Source: Helicobacter pylori
Lineage (GTDB): Bacteria > Campylobacterota > Campylobacteria > Campylobacterales > Helicobacteraceae
Direction of reading: 5' to 3'
Length of the DNA: 64,000 nucleotides
NCBI GenBank assembly: GCA_008032935.1
Contig: CP032039.1
Location: 1,054,001 to 1,118,000, forward strand
Shown here: in pieces, positions 1 through 10,192 of the stretch
Layout: each line of letters opens with the position of its first letter
Numbering within the stretch: position 1 is the first letter of the stretch
The notes under the pieces: model-generated
The model's database searches: none
Told to the model about the DNA's origin: nothing
Seen by the model: only the letters and a program-made list of their open reading frames with translations
Translations under genes and position numbers: made by a program

Positions 1-630
1 ATGCGATTTTTGCACTTTATGCTCTAAAGAATATTTCATGTTATCCCTTAGATAATCAAAGCCAAATTCATTATTAGTGCCATAAACAATGTCTTTAGAA
101 TAAATCTCTAAGCGTTCGTCATCGTCTCGCACGCTCGCGGTGATCGTGCCTACGCTATAACCTAAGAATTGATACAACGGCTCCATTTCTTTAGAATCCC
201 TATGGGCTAAGTAATCATTGACCGTTACCACATACACGCTTTCACCTTTCATAGCGTTCAAAGCCACCGCTAAAGTAGCGACTAAAGTCTTACCCTCCCC
301 GGTTTTCATTTCAGCGATCTTGCCATCGTTTAAAACCATGCCCCCAATGAGTTGCACGTCAAAATGGCGCATCTTTAAGATCCTTTTGCTCGCTTCTCTA
401 GTGATAGCAAAGCTTTCTGGTAAAACTTCTAAAAGGGTTTTTTCTTGCAAATCTTTTTCTACGGATCGCACGCGATTTTTTAATTCTTCAAAAGCGTTTT
501 GTAATTCAACATCGCTCATTTTTTCATAAGTAGGCTCTAAGGCGTTGATAGTTAGGACTTGTTTTTTGTATTGTTTGATCCAGCGATCGTTTCTGGTGCC
601 AATGATTTTTCCAATGATTGCTTTTATCAT
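1..630 (-). CDS. secA: Preprotein translocase ATPase SecA, N-terminal part (runs off the window edge)
   Basis: SecA is the ATP-driven motor that pushes unfolded preproteins through the SecYEG channel of the inner membrane. The visible 210 codons give the N-terminal region and the start of nucleotide-binding domain 1: the Walker A segment MKTGEGKT near residues 104-112, then [12 protein letters not shown] and [16 protein letters not shown], all classic SecA blocks. The start is ATG at 628-630 (protein begins [11 protein letters not shown]). The rest of the gene lies beyond base 1. It is divergent from lolA, and both act in envelope export. The reading frame is clean throughout the visible part. 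Identification is very secure. Confidence 0.97.
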   Translation of the reverse strand, partial: MIKAIIGKIIGTRNDRWIKQYKKQVLTINALEPTYEKMSDVELQNAFEELKNRVRSVEKDLQEKTLLEVLPESFAITREASKRILKMRHFDVQLIGGMVLNDGKIAEMKTGEGKTLVATLAVALNAMKGESVYVVTVNDYLAHRDSKEMEPLYQFLGYSVGTITASVRDDDERLEIYSKDIVYGTNNEFGFDYLRDNMKYSLEHKVQKSH

Positions 631-776
631 GGTAGTAGTAACCTTTTAAGAGTGCTTCAATCCCATTTATTTGATTAAAGCGTCAGTTTTTAATCCCATT
701 TTAGCATGGATAAAATAAAAGTCATGTAAAATAAAGGGTTTTATTAAAGATGAGAGTTTGTTTTAAGGTTTGAATA

Positions 777-1331
777 ATGAAAGCTTTTTTAAAAATTGTA
801 ATGGTTTTGGTTTTTATAGGCGTTGCTTGCGCTAAAAATCCTCCAGCCCTTTCTAAAGAAGAAGAGATTTTACAACATTTGCAAAGTTTTAGCGCGAGTT
901 TCAAGCAAGTGTTAAAAAATGAAAAGCCCTTAGTTTATTATGGGGTTTTAAAGGCTAAAGCCCCTAATTGGGCTTTATGGGTTTATGAAAAGCCTTTAAA
1001 AAAAGAAATTTACATGAACGATAAGGAAGTGGTGGTTTATGAGCCTAATTTATTCCAAGCGACTATCACGCCCTTAAAAGACAAGACGGATTTTTTCACC
1101 ATTCTCAAGCGGCTAAAAAAGCAGGCTGACGGATCTTTTAAAACGATTATCAACAAAACCACTTATCGTTTGGTTTTTAAAGACGGCAAGCCTTTTTCGC
1201 TGGAATTTAAAGATGGAATGAATAATCTTGTAACGATCACTTTTTCTCAAGCAGAAATCAACCCCACCATTGCTGATGAAATCTTTGTTTTTAAGCCTAA
1301 AGATGAAAATATTGATATTGTGCACCAGTGA
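777..1331 (+). CDS. lolA: Outer-membrane lipoprotein carrier protein LolA
   Basis: This is a 184-residue periplasmic chaperone that would shuttle lipoproteins from the inner-membrane LolCDE complex to the outer membrane. The N-terminus (MKAFLKIVMVLVFIGVACA) is a signal peptide, with the mature chain starting near KNPPALSKEEEI. The body shows the LolA pattern: early FSASFKQ, then the beta-rich GVLKAKAPNWALWVYEKP and DKEVVVYEPNLFQA segments. The length is typical for epsilonproteobacterial LolA. It begins about 145 bases from the divergent secA and is followed by the tmRNA gene. I infer function from family resemblance and position; the H. pylori counterpart is HP0785 as I recall. Confidence 0.9.
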   Translation: MKAFLKIVMVLVFIGVACAKNPPALSKEEEILQHLQSFSASFKQVLKNEKPLVYYGVLKAKAPNWALWVYEKPLKKEIYMNDKEVVVYEPNLFQATITPLKDKTDFFTILKRLKKQADGSFKTIINKTTYRLVFKDGKPFSLEFKDGMNNLVTITFSQAEINPTIADEIFVFKPKDENIDIVHQ

Positions 1332-1370
1332 TTTTTGATGATTCATTGCGTTTTGTTAGCAAAAGTTAGC

Positions 1371-1376
1371 TAAAAT
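1371..1376 (+). promoter_or_regulatory. Candidate -10 box of the tmRNA promoter
   Basis: The hexamer TAAAAT lies about 20 bases before the first base of mature tmRNA, a sensible distance once a short 5' leader removed by RNase P is allowed for. I see no good -35 box, which is usual for the H. pylori vegetative sigma factor. The assignment rests on sequence and spacing only. Confidence 0.45.
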
Positions 1377-1396
1377 AGACAAGCTTTTGAAATCAT

Positions 1397-1782
1397 GGGG
1401 CTGACTTGGATTTCGACAGATTTCTTGTCGCACAGATAGCATGCCAAGCACTGCTTGTAAAACAGCAACAAAAATAACTGTAAACAACGCAGATTACGCT
1501 CCAGCTTACGCTAAAGCCGCGTGAGTTAATCTCCTTTTGGAGCTGGACTGATTAGAATTTCTAGCGTTTTAATCACTCCATAACCTTAAGCTAGACGCTT
1601 TTAAAAGGTGGTTCGCCTTTTAAACTAAGAAACAAGAACTCTTGAAACTACCTCAAGGTTTTAGAAAGTTGGACCAGAGCTAGTTTTAAGGCTAAAAAGC
1701 TAACCAATTTTCTAAGCATTGTAGAAGTTTGTGTTTAGGACAAGATTTTTGGACTGGGGTTCGATTCCCCACAGCTCCACCA
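1397..1782 (+). ncRNA. ssrA: Transfer-messenger RNA (tmRNA)
   Basis: tmRNA rescues ribosomes stalled on mRNAs lacking a stop codon and tags the nascent peptide for proteolysis. The 5' end GGGGCTG pairs with CAGCTCC near the 3' end to form a seven-pair acceptor stem with one G-U pair, and the sequence ends in an encoded CCA at 1780-1782. The T-arm GGGGTTCGATTCCCC is present. The tag frame at 1480-1524 reads VNNADYAPAYAKAA and stop. The usual H. pylori tag, as I remember it, is VNNTDYAPAYAKAA, so the fourth residue would be a Thr-to-Ala change. The terminal AKAA degron resembles the protease-recognised end. The gene stands alone between lolA and a secreted hypothetical. Confidence 0.97.
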
Positions 1783-1824
1783 TATTAAAAAGTATCATTT
1801 TTATAGCGTATTGAAGGAAGGTAA

Positions 1825-2352
1825 ATGCAGAAGTTTTTCTCTCGTTTTAGAAGGTGGGCGTTGCCCTTTTATTTTGTGAGCGCTTTAGCAGCGATTGATA
1901 TTGATGAAGTGACAGAAGCTCAAGCTAACAGCGTGAAATTAAGCGATCAGTTAGTGAGCCTGAGCGATAAGCTTTTAGAAAAAGCGGTGGATAGGGGGCA
2001 CAATACCGATCACTTAAAAGATCTTAGCGATTTGCATGAAAAAATCAAACATTTGCGCTTGATTTTAGAGCCTAAGCCTAAGGACAAAGAAAATAACCCT
2101 AACTTAAAAGATCATCAAGGCTCTGAAACGATTGAAATCGGCGAAGCGGTTAAGAAGGCTTTAGGCGAGCCGGTATTCCCCCAAGACGCGCTAGACGCCG
2201 CTTTGCAAATTGACAAACAGCTAGATTCCTTCAAGCAAGACAATTTGGTTGATGTTAAGCCCTTAAAAGATGTTTTAGCCCAGCTAGAAGCCGAATTGAG
2301 AAAAGCCATTAATTTCCAAAAGCAATGGCTCAATTCTACCAAGCCTAATTGA
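1825..2352 (+). CDS. Secreted helical hypothetical protein
   Basis: A 175-residue protein I cannot assign a function. The start ATG follows a strong ribosome-binding site, AAGGAAGG, three bases upstream. The N-terminus (MQKFFSRFRRWALPFYFVSALAA) is a basic then hydrophobic signal-like segment, suggesting periplasmic location. The rest is charged and mostly helical, with heptad-like stretches such as VKLSDQLVSLSDKLLEKAV and a lysine- and proline-rich spacer around residues 90-100. No catalytic motif is visible. It converges on the Hof-type outer membrane gene, with six bases between the stops. It probably corresponds to HP0784. Gene reality is well supported by the RBS and codon use. Confidence 0.75.
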   Translation: MQKFFSRFRRWALPFYFVSALAAIDIDEVTEAQANSVKLSDQLVSLSDKLLEKAVDRGHNTDHLKDLSDLHEKIKHLRLILEPKPKDKENNPNLKDHQGSETIEIGEAVKKALGEPVFPQDALDAALQIDKQLDSFKQDNLVDVKPLKDVLAQLEAELRKAINFQKQWLNSTKPN

Positions 2353-2358
2353 TAGGGT

Positions 2359-3725
2359 TTAAAAAAAGAACTTCACGCTAGCTATAAGGTTGCTCCTGTC
2401 TTGCGCATCAGCCTTAAAGGCTTTGTTGAAAGGGCCGATAAGATCGTCTAATTTATAGCCGTTGTGCATGGTGACCACATAGTATTCTAAATTCACATCA
2501 ACGCTGAAAAAAGAACCCCATTTATAACCCAAGTTCAAGTTAATGGATCTTTCGCTCGCTCTGGTGGCATAAGTGTATCTGCCTAAAATACCCCATAAAA
2601 ATTTCTTATACACCCCCCACCAAAGACATATCCAGAAACAGCGTCTGCGGTAATAGCGTTACTAAAAAACCCACCATAAACGCTGTTATTTCTTATATCA
2701 AAAGGGATCGGGTTACCATACCAGCCAATCCTTGCATTAGCGTTGCCAAAAGTTTGATAATAACCAAAGCCAAAGTTAAATTCGTTGTAGTCAAAGCGTT
2801 GGTGGATTAAAAGCGATGAACCCCACTCGCCAATCTTAGAGTTACGCCAATACACATCGTATAAATCTTTAGCATAAACAGGGAAAATCACATTGATAAG
2901 GGTTTGAGATCGTAACCCTAAACCTTTAAATTTTGGGTTGCTATCAATATGGATTTTAATCCCGGGCGCTCCGTAAGTTTTAGGTGAAAAATAAAAAAAG
3001 GGCGTGGCTTTAACATGCTTGCTAGAAAAATAAAGTTGCACCGCATGGATGCCGTCATTAACATCTTTTCTGTTATCTTCAGTCACAATAGGGGCATACC
3101 AATCTCGTATCCATTGCCCCACAGCCAACGCCCTCCCAAAAGAGCTGAACCATTTTAACGCCACCTTAGGTTTGATTTTATATTCTACTTCAAAACCCTC
3201 TGTATAACCGCTCATAAAATCCATGTTAGAGAGGTAACGCCCTAATTTTAAGTGGAATTTATCGCCATAAGAATAAAACAAATAGGAATTATACAGCACA
3301 TAATTACGAGTGTGAGCGTCAGATTCTATGCGAGAGTCTTTCCAAGGAGCGTTGCCTAAATACCCCCACCAACGCCCCATCATGAAAAAAAGTTCTGAGC
3401 CATAGATTTGATGCGTGGCTTGGTCTATGAGCGCTTTTGTGGAATCGTAAGCGAGCGCTCCTAAAATCCCGCCAACGCCTATTTTTAGGCTGTGTTTTTC
3501 AATGTTTTTAGGGAGCAGATTGGAATCAACTTGAAGCTTGATTGTGGTGGTTACAAAAGTGGCTGTAGGGAAAATGCCTTCTTTGGAATTGAGTTTGGAA
3601 TGGTTAAACCCCACTTTAGAAACGGATTCCGCTACCCCGCTAAACTTATAATCAAAAGCCAACAAAGGGCTTTGATTGTAAAGAATGGAAACAAACAATA
3701 AGGGTAATTTTTGAAATTTTAACAC
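2359..3725 (-). pseudogene. hofE: Hof-family outer membrane protein, frame broken at a G6 tract
   Basis: This is a beta-barrel outer membrane protein of the Helicobacter Hof family; I believe it is HP0782 (HofE). The signal peptide (MLKFQKLPLLFVSILYN...) is cleaved near LLA-FDYKF, and the chain is rich in aromatic beta strands. As sequenced, the first 380 codons end with FGGGCIRNFYGVF, while the true C-terminus (YKKFLWGILGRYTYAT... to SVKFFF) lies in another frame overlapping at 2583-2613. The break is at the C6 run 2613-2618 (G6 in coding sense). Seven Gs would read FGGGVYKKFLWG and give one 455-residue protein ending in phenylalanine, as barrels do. This may be phase variation, a real lesion or a base-calling error. 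Confidence 0.85.
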
Positions 3726-3818
3726 AGAATAACCTTTGTTTAATTTTCCCTCGCATCATATTCCAATTTTATTAAAAAACCCATTAAAAATAAAAGTATT
3801 CAAATAATTATCTAAATA

Positions 3819-5108
3819 TTATTCTTTTTTTATTTCGCTTTCGTTTTTCACTGGCTCAAAAGAATACCCTAAAGCCTGATAAATTTGATTGTGGTAACGG
3901 ACTTGATTGTCTTCTAAACTCTCTTGAAAAGACTTTTTAAAATGCGGATCCAGTGTGTTTAAAAACACCTCTAGCCCAATTGCACTGGAATAATTCACCC
4001 AATCATGCCTTAAATCGCTCTCTAATAAGGAAGCGTATTCTATCAGCGTTTCATCGTTATTTTGCAAGGCATTGACGATGAATAAATCCTTTCTGTCTTT
4101 AGGCTGGGTGAGTAAGAGTAAAGAGGGGTTGAAATTGATTTGTGTGGAAAGGATTTTAAGGGGCTTATACTCTAAAAGCCCTATTTGAGAAAGGATTAGG
4201 CCGCTTTTAGTGGTAGGGGTGTTTAAAATCAAAATAGAATTTTTAAAAAACGCATCGTTTTTTCTAAAATTTTTAGAAAAACTCGTGGCTTGCTTGTAAG
4301 AAATATTTTCTTGGTGTTTGACTTCAATGCTTAAAGACTCCGTGATTTGCCTCAAGCGTTCGCCTATCAGGCCATCGTCATCGTATTCAATCACGGGCGA
4401 ATTAGGGCTAATGAAAGCCGTGAGCATGCCCAATTGCTCTTTATAGTCAATCCCCCCAAAATACAAACGCTCGCTTAAAGAAGGCTCGGTATGATTTGCT
4501 AATTGCGTTTTATTCACGGTAGGCACATAAGTAGGGGTGCTGATGGTGGTGTTTTGGAGCAAATTTTCCACGCCCTCTTTAGTCAATAAGGCTATCACAA
4601 AAGGGAATTTTTCTTTTTCAATTTCTTTATAGGTTTGCTCTAATTTTTCAGGGCTTTCTTCATCGCTGTCAAAGACTTGGATATTGAAATCGTTGTTTCT
4701 GGTATTCAAATACGCTAAAAGGGTGTTCATCACCGAAATCGCATAACGCCCCACCACCTTTTTAGGCAGTAAAACCGCTAATTCAATCTTAGGCTCATAG
4801 CTTTCTTTAGTTGGGGTTTGAGAAGCGATAAATGCGGGGTTGAGTTTGTTTAAGATGTCCTTGTAATAAGTTTTAAGGCTCTCATCTTGATTATTGTTAT
4901 CGTATTGGGATACAAAAGAAAAGATTTGATTTTGCAGCATCAAGTCTTTCAAGCATTCCAAAGAGCAAGGCTCTGTCTTAATGATTTGCTGGTGTGCTGG
5001 AGGCAGTGGGGAAAACAGATAGCTTTTAGCGTTCAAGCTTATCGCGCAAAAAGTGGAAACAATCAGCGCAAGGCGTTTGAAAAATCTTTTTCTTAAGGCG
5101 TATGGCAT
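3819..5108 (-). CDS. Periplasmic hypothetical protein, possibly periplasmic-binding-protein fold
   Basis: A 429-residue protein with an N-terminal signal sequence (MPYALRKRFFKRLALIVSTF, cleavage probably after LNA). The mature part contains alternating hydrophobic strands and helices: IELAVLLPKKVVGRYAISVM, then FPFVIALLTKEGVENLL and RLYFGGIDYKEQLGML. This layout resembles type I periplasmic-binding folds such as the LpoA/LppC activators of penicillin-binding proteins. That is my inference from pattern only, and I would not name it. It corresponds to HP0781 as far as I can tell. It stands between the Hof gene and a small secreted gene, all on the minus strand. Confidence 0.75.
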   Translation of the reverse strand: MPYALRKRFFKRLALIVSTFCAISLNAKSYLFSPLPPAHQQIIKTEPCSLECLKDLMLQNQIFSFVSQYDNNNQDESLKTYYKDILNKLNPAFIASQTPTKESYEPKIELAVLLPKKVVGRYAISVMNTLLAYLNTRNNDFNIQVFDSDEESPEKLEQTYKEIEKEKFPFVIALLTKEGVENLLQNTTISTPTYVPTVNKTQLANHTEPSLSERLYFGGIDYKEQLGMLTAFISPNSPVIEYDDDGLIGERLRQITESLSIEVKHQENISYKQATSFSKNFRKNDAFFKNSILILNTPTTKSGLILSQIGLLEYKPLKILSTQINFNPSLLLLTQPKDRKDLFIVNALQNNDETLIEYASLLESDLRHDWVNYSSAIGLEVFLNTLDPHFKKSFQESLEDNQVRYHNQIYQALGYSFEPVKNESEIKKE

Positions 5109-5389
5109 TTTTTAATATCTTTTAAACTGAATTTCCTAAAACCTTATTATAGGACATTTAGCCCTAACAAGGGGATTAATTTTACCCCTACAATCCAACA
5201 AGAGGACTTTTTTCAAGGCGTGTGGGATCAAACGCGCTTTTAAACACTCAAACCCTATGAAATCCCTATTATAAGGGCACAAAGCGAGAACCAAACCCCC
5301 TAACTTTAATTTTTCAACCATATTTTTCAACCATTAAAGGATTGCATCAAAGGAACAAATGGTGCATGCTTTCATGCTTTGATGATCCT

Positions 5390-5657
5390 CTAGCGCCAAT
5401 TATAGATATAAGGCCTTAAACTGATGCAGTAATCTCTAGTGCTTAATATATCCTTACGCATGTCCCCTAATTGCCCAGATAACACTTCTTGCACTTTTCT
5501 TAATTGGTTAATCTCCGTGTTTTGCGCGCTGATGATTTTTTTTAAATCCCTTATCTCGTTAATCAAATCCGCATTACTGATCGCTTTATTAGCTTGCGTT
5601 GAATCTGCGCTTAAAAAAGCCAACGCTGCACACCAACTCACAACGATTTTTTCATCG
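5390..5657 (-). CDS. Small secreted coiled-coil protein with out-of-frame start
   Basis: The main frame (5390-5641) encodes WCAALAFLSADSTQA, the end of a signal peptide, followed by a coiled coil (AISNADLINEIRDLKKI, then KVQEVLSGQLGDMRKDI) and a short C-terminus ending YIYNWR. The best ribosome-binding site, AGGGAG, precedes an ATG at 5655-5657 that is one base out of frame with this body. Between them is an A6 run (T6 at 5649-5654). A5 or A8 would join ATG to the body and give a complete signal peptide (MKNRCVSWCAALAFLSA or MKKNRCV...). The alternative is an in-frame GTG at 5641 with a weak signal. The function is unknown. Confidence 0.55.
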
Positions 5658-5735
5658 CCACTCTCCCTTTTTATCCTCTCTCAACACTCAGCCATAGCTA
5701 AATAAAAGGGATCGCCCCTTTTAATGAAAACAAAA

Positions 5736-8296
5736 CTAGAGCCTGAAATTCTCCATTAAGTTAAAGTTCATATAGCGATAGATCTTGTCTTTTTGGCTCT
5801 CTAGCTTTTCGCTCACTAAATTCATGTATTCTTCTTTAGTGGGGATTCTCCCTAGTAAAGCACACGCCGCCCCAAGCTCCGCGCTGCCTAAATACACTTT
5901 AGCCCCTCTACCCATACGATTATCAAAATTCCGTGTGGAAGTGGAAAAGACGACCGCATTATCCCTAACTCTCGCTTGATTGCCCATGCACAAGCTACAG
6001 CCTGGGACTTCAGTCCTTGCCCCAGCAGCCCCAAAAATCGCATAATAGCCCTCATTAATCAGCTCTTGCTCATCCATTTTACTGGGTGGCACTACCCAAA
6101 GACGTGCTTGACTGGGAGGAGCGTTTTTAACGATTTCGCCAAAGGCTCTAAAATGCCCGATATTCGTCATGCAAGAGCCAATAAACACTTCATCAATAGC
6201 GTGCGGTCTTTTGCCGGTCGTATCCGCTAAAACTTCGCTCAAAGTGGCGACATCATCAGGGTCATTAGGGCATGCCAAAATAGGCTCCGTGATTTCTGCC
6301 ACATCAATTTCAATGACAGCGGCGTATTGAGCGTTACTATCTGGCTCTAACAACACCGGATTATCCACCCAAGCTTGCATCGCATCTCGGCGTTTTTTCA
6401 AAGTCTCTTTATCTTCATAACCGCTCGCAATCATCTCATCAATGAGCTTGATATTGGATTTCAAGTATTCAATCATCGGCTCTTTATTCAAACGCACCAC
6501 GCAAGCCGCCGCACTCCTTTCTGCGCTCGCATCGCTTAGTTCAAAAGCCTGCTCCATTTTAATATCAGGCAAGCCTTCAATTTCTAAAATACGCCCGTTA
6601 AAGACATTGATTTTACCCTTTTTCTCCACCGTGAGTAACCCTTTTTTAATGGCATAATAAGGGATTGCATTCACTAAATCCCTTAAGGTGATCCCAGGAT
6701 TCATTTCCCCTTTAAAACGCACTAACACGGATTCTGGCATGTTCAATGGCATCGTGCCTGTAACTGCTGCAAAAGCGACTAGCCCGCTCCCTGCCGGGAA
6801 ACTAATGCCTAAAGGGAAACGAGTATGGCTATCCCCCCTGTGCCTAAAGTGTCAGGCAATCCCATGCGGTTCAGCCATGTATGGATCACGCCATCGCCCG
6901 GATGCAACGCCACACCGCCTCTTTGAGTGATGAAGCTAGGCAAGGTTGCATGCAAACTCACATCGCTAGGTTTTGGGTAAGCAGCGGTATGGCAAAAACT
7001 CTGCAACACAAAAGGCGCATCAAATTTCAAACTCGCTAATTCTTTAATCTCATCTCTAGTCATCGCCCCTGTGGTGTCTTGACTGCCCACGGTGGTAACC
7101 TTTGGCTCACAATAAGCACCAGGTAAGATCCCTTTTACCCCACAAGCATGCCCTACAATTTTTTGGGCTAAAGTGTAGCCTTTAGCGTCGCTTTTAGGAG
7201 CGGCCGGCTTTTTAAACGCTTCCGATTCGCCTAGCCCTAAAAATTTACGTGCTTTATTCGTCAAACCCCTGCCAATGATTAAAGGGATACGCCCAGAAGC
7301 CCTGACTTCATCTAACAAAGTTTCAGGCTCTAATTTAAAAGTGCTAACCACTTTATCGTTCAGCGTGATTTCGCCTTTATAAGGATAGATTTTAATCAAA
7401 TCGCCCTCTTTTAAATCCTTAACATCAGCCACAATGGGTAACGCCCCGCTATCTTCACAAGTCGCAAAGAAAATCGGAGCGATCACCCCCCCAATCACAA
7501 TGCCCCCACTCCTTTTATTAGGCACAAAAGGAATGTCCTTGCCAAAATGCCACATGATAGAGTTTGTCGCGCTTTTTCTAGAGCTTCCTGTGCCAACCAC
7601 ATCGCCCACATACGCTACAGGAACGCCTTTAGTTTTAATGGCTTTTATGCGTTGTTCGTAATTTTCAATCCGGTTTTTTAGCATGGCTTTGGCGTGTAAA
7701 GGAATATCGCTTCGTGTGAAAGCATCGCTTGCTGGGCTTAAATCATCGGTATTGGTTTCGCCATCAATCTTAAACACGCACGCTTCAATGCATTCATTCA
7801 AAGGCTCTTTATTCAAAAACCATTCGGCGTTCGCCCAAGACTCTAGCACTTCTTTAGCCAAAGCGTTAGTTTTACTCATTGCAGCGATTTTATCAAACGA
7901 TCCATAGACTAAAAGAGTGGTTTTTAACGCTTTCGCGCTCTCTTTAGCGATGTTTTTGTCTTGACTCTCTAAGCCCATAATCAAAGGCTCTACATTATAC
8001 CCCCCAAGCATCGTGCCTAAAAGAGTGGTCGCTTCTAAAGCGCTAATGTGCGCGCATTCTAGTTTTTTTTGAGACAATTTAGCTAAAAATTCCGCTTTCA
8101 CTTTCGCCCCCTCATCAACCCCAGGGCTTACTCTGTGAATGAGTAATTCTTTAGCGAAAGCGGCGTTTGTAGGATCTTTCATCAAAATCTCAACAACCGC
8201 TTCCACTTGTTTAGCGCTTAAGGGGAGTGGCGGGATACCCTCACTTTTTCTCTCTGAAACGCTTTTTTTGTAATCTTCTAAAAAATCTTTCATCAT
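5736..8296 (-). CDS. acnB: Aconitate hydratase B, frame interrupted at a G6 tract
   Basis: AcnB interconverts citrate and isocitrate in the TCA cycle using a [4Fe-4S] cluster. Domain order is the B-type HEAT-like N-terminus, swivel domain ([16 protein letters not shown]), then the catalytic domains. The cluster cysteines are visible in the second part: SCMTNIGH and GCSLCMGNQ. The frame breaks after LPDTLGTGG. The C6 run at 6833-6838 (coding G6) should be G7, which restores [19 protein letters not shown] and one 853-residue protein. AcnB is a core enzyme, so a sequencing deletion is more likely than a null mutation. It is divergent from mqnA across about 130 bases holding both promoters. Confidence 0.95.
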
Positions 8297-8423
8297 TTCT
8301 CCTTTTTAAATAGCATTATTTACTAATGCACTAATCATTTGCCCTATGATAACAAAACTCTTTTTACTTTTAGTTAAGTTGTAAGAAACTTTAGCTACCA
8401 TGCGATACAAAAAAGGATTTTAA

Positions 8424-9107
8424 GTGCGTTTTGGTAAAATTGATTATTTGAACATGCTCCCTTTTGATGTGTTTATCAAATCCTACCCTACCCCTTGTTA
8501 TTTCAAACAATTTTTACGGCTTAAAAAAACCTACCCTTCCAAACTCAATCAAAGTTTTTTATTCAGGCGTATTGATGCGGGCTTTATTTCTTCTATCGCC
8601 GGCTATTCATTCGCTCTTTGTTCTTATTCTCTAGGCATTGTCGCTTATAAAGAAGTTTTAAGCGTGCTGGTTGTGGATGCAAAAAACGCTTTTGATAAAG
8701 AGAGCGCTTCTTCAAACGCTCTCTCTCAAGCGCTAGGGTTAAAAGGCGAAGTGTTAATCGGCAATAAAGCATTGCAATTTTATTATTCCAACCCTAAAAA
8801 AGATTTTATAGATTTAGCCGCTCTGTGGTATGAAAAAAAACGCTTGCCGTTTGTTTTTGGGCGTTTGTGTTACTATAAAAACAAGGATTTTTACAAGCGC
8901 TTGTCTTTAGCCTTCAAACATCAAAAAACAAAAATCCCTTACTACATCCTTAAAGAAGCCGCTTTAAAAACCAACCTAAAACGCCAAGACATTCTAAATT
9001 ACTTGCAAAAAATTTACTACACTTTAGGCAAAAAGGAACAATCAGGCCTTAAAGCGTTCTATCGTGAATTGTTGTTCAAACGCATCCAAAAACCCAAGCG
9101 TTTTTAG
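8424..9107 (+). CDS. mqnA: Chorismate dehydratase MqnA (futalosine menaquinone pathway)
   Basis: A 227-residue protein that would convert chorismate to 3-enolpyruvylbenzoate, the first step of the futalosine route to menaquinone used by Helicobacter in place of the classical Men pathway. Family hallmarks are the opening RFGKIDYLNMLPFD, the substrate-pocket RRIDAGFISSIAGYS, and SVLVVDAKNAFD with LIGNKALQFYY. The start is GTG at 8424, preceded by the purine-rich AAAAAAGGAT. It is divergent from acnB. The Helicobacter members are shorter and more basic at the C-terminus than the Thermus or Streptomyces enzymes. The assignment rests on remembered family motifs and is fairly firm. Confidence 0.8.
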   Translation: MRFGKIDYLNMLPFDVFIKSYPTPCYFKQFLRLKKTYPSKLNQSFLFRRIDAGFISSIAGYSFALCSYSLGIVAYKEVLSVLVVDAKNAFDKESASSNALSQALGLKGEVLIGNKALQFYYSNPKKDFIDLAALWYEKKRLPFVFGRLCYYKNKDFYKRLSLAFKHQKTKIPYYILKEAALKTNLKRQDILNYLQKIYYTLGKKEQSGLKAFYRELLFKRIQKPKRF

Positions 9108-9195
9108 TGATTCGCTGAGAATGTAGGCTTAAAATTTAGAAAGGGTGTTTTTAAGCAAGATTAAGTTACAATCAAAAGTTTTATTAATGGATTAA

Positions 9196-9926
<731 letters not shown>

Positions 9927-9967
9927 GCCCTTTAAAATTGGATAGAACTCAAAATAAAAGGATCATT

Positions 9968-10192
9968 TTGAAAAAAGAGAGAACAGAGAGTTTAGTCGCT
10001 CAAGCCTTAAAAAATATTGGGAACGATCGCTACATGCTAGATAATTTAGTTTTCGCTCGTGTGAAGCAATTAAACGCCGGAGCCAAAACTTTAGTGAATA
10101 TGGACCCTAAACGCCATAAATTAGTGGATATTGCCATTAGAGAAATCGCTGAAGGGAAAATTGATATAGACAGGATAGATGAACGAAATTGA
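9968..10192 (+). CDS. rpoZ: RNA polymerase omega subunit
   Basis: A 74-residue omega subunit that helps beta-prime assembly and is a ppGpp-binding partner in many bacteria. The recognisable core is RTESLVAQALKNIGNDRYML followed by FARVKQL and the C-terminal AIREIAEGKIDID. I choose TTG at 9968 because AAAAGGA sits five bases upstream and the product then has the usual omega length. The longer frame from 9938 has no RBS. The stop overlaps the start of spoT by 14 bases, which suggests translational coupling. This rpoZ-spoT order is common in bacteria. Confidence 0.92.
   Translation: MKKERTESLVAQALKNIGNDRYMLDNLVFARVKQLNAGAKTLVNMDPKRHKLVDIAIREIAEGKIDIDRIDERN

Noticed and set aside
5136..5330. 64-residue minus-strand open frame
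   Set aside because: No RBS, unusual composition, no signal or domain, and no homolog known to me. I see only intergenic sequence with a short ATTTTTCAACC repeat at its upstream end.
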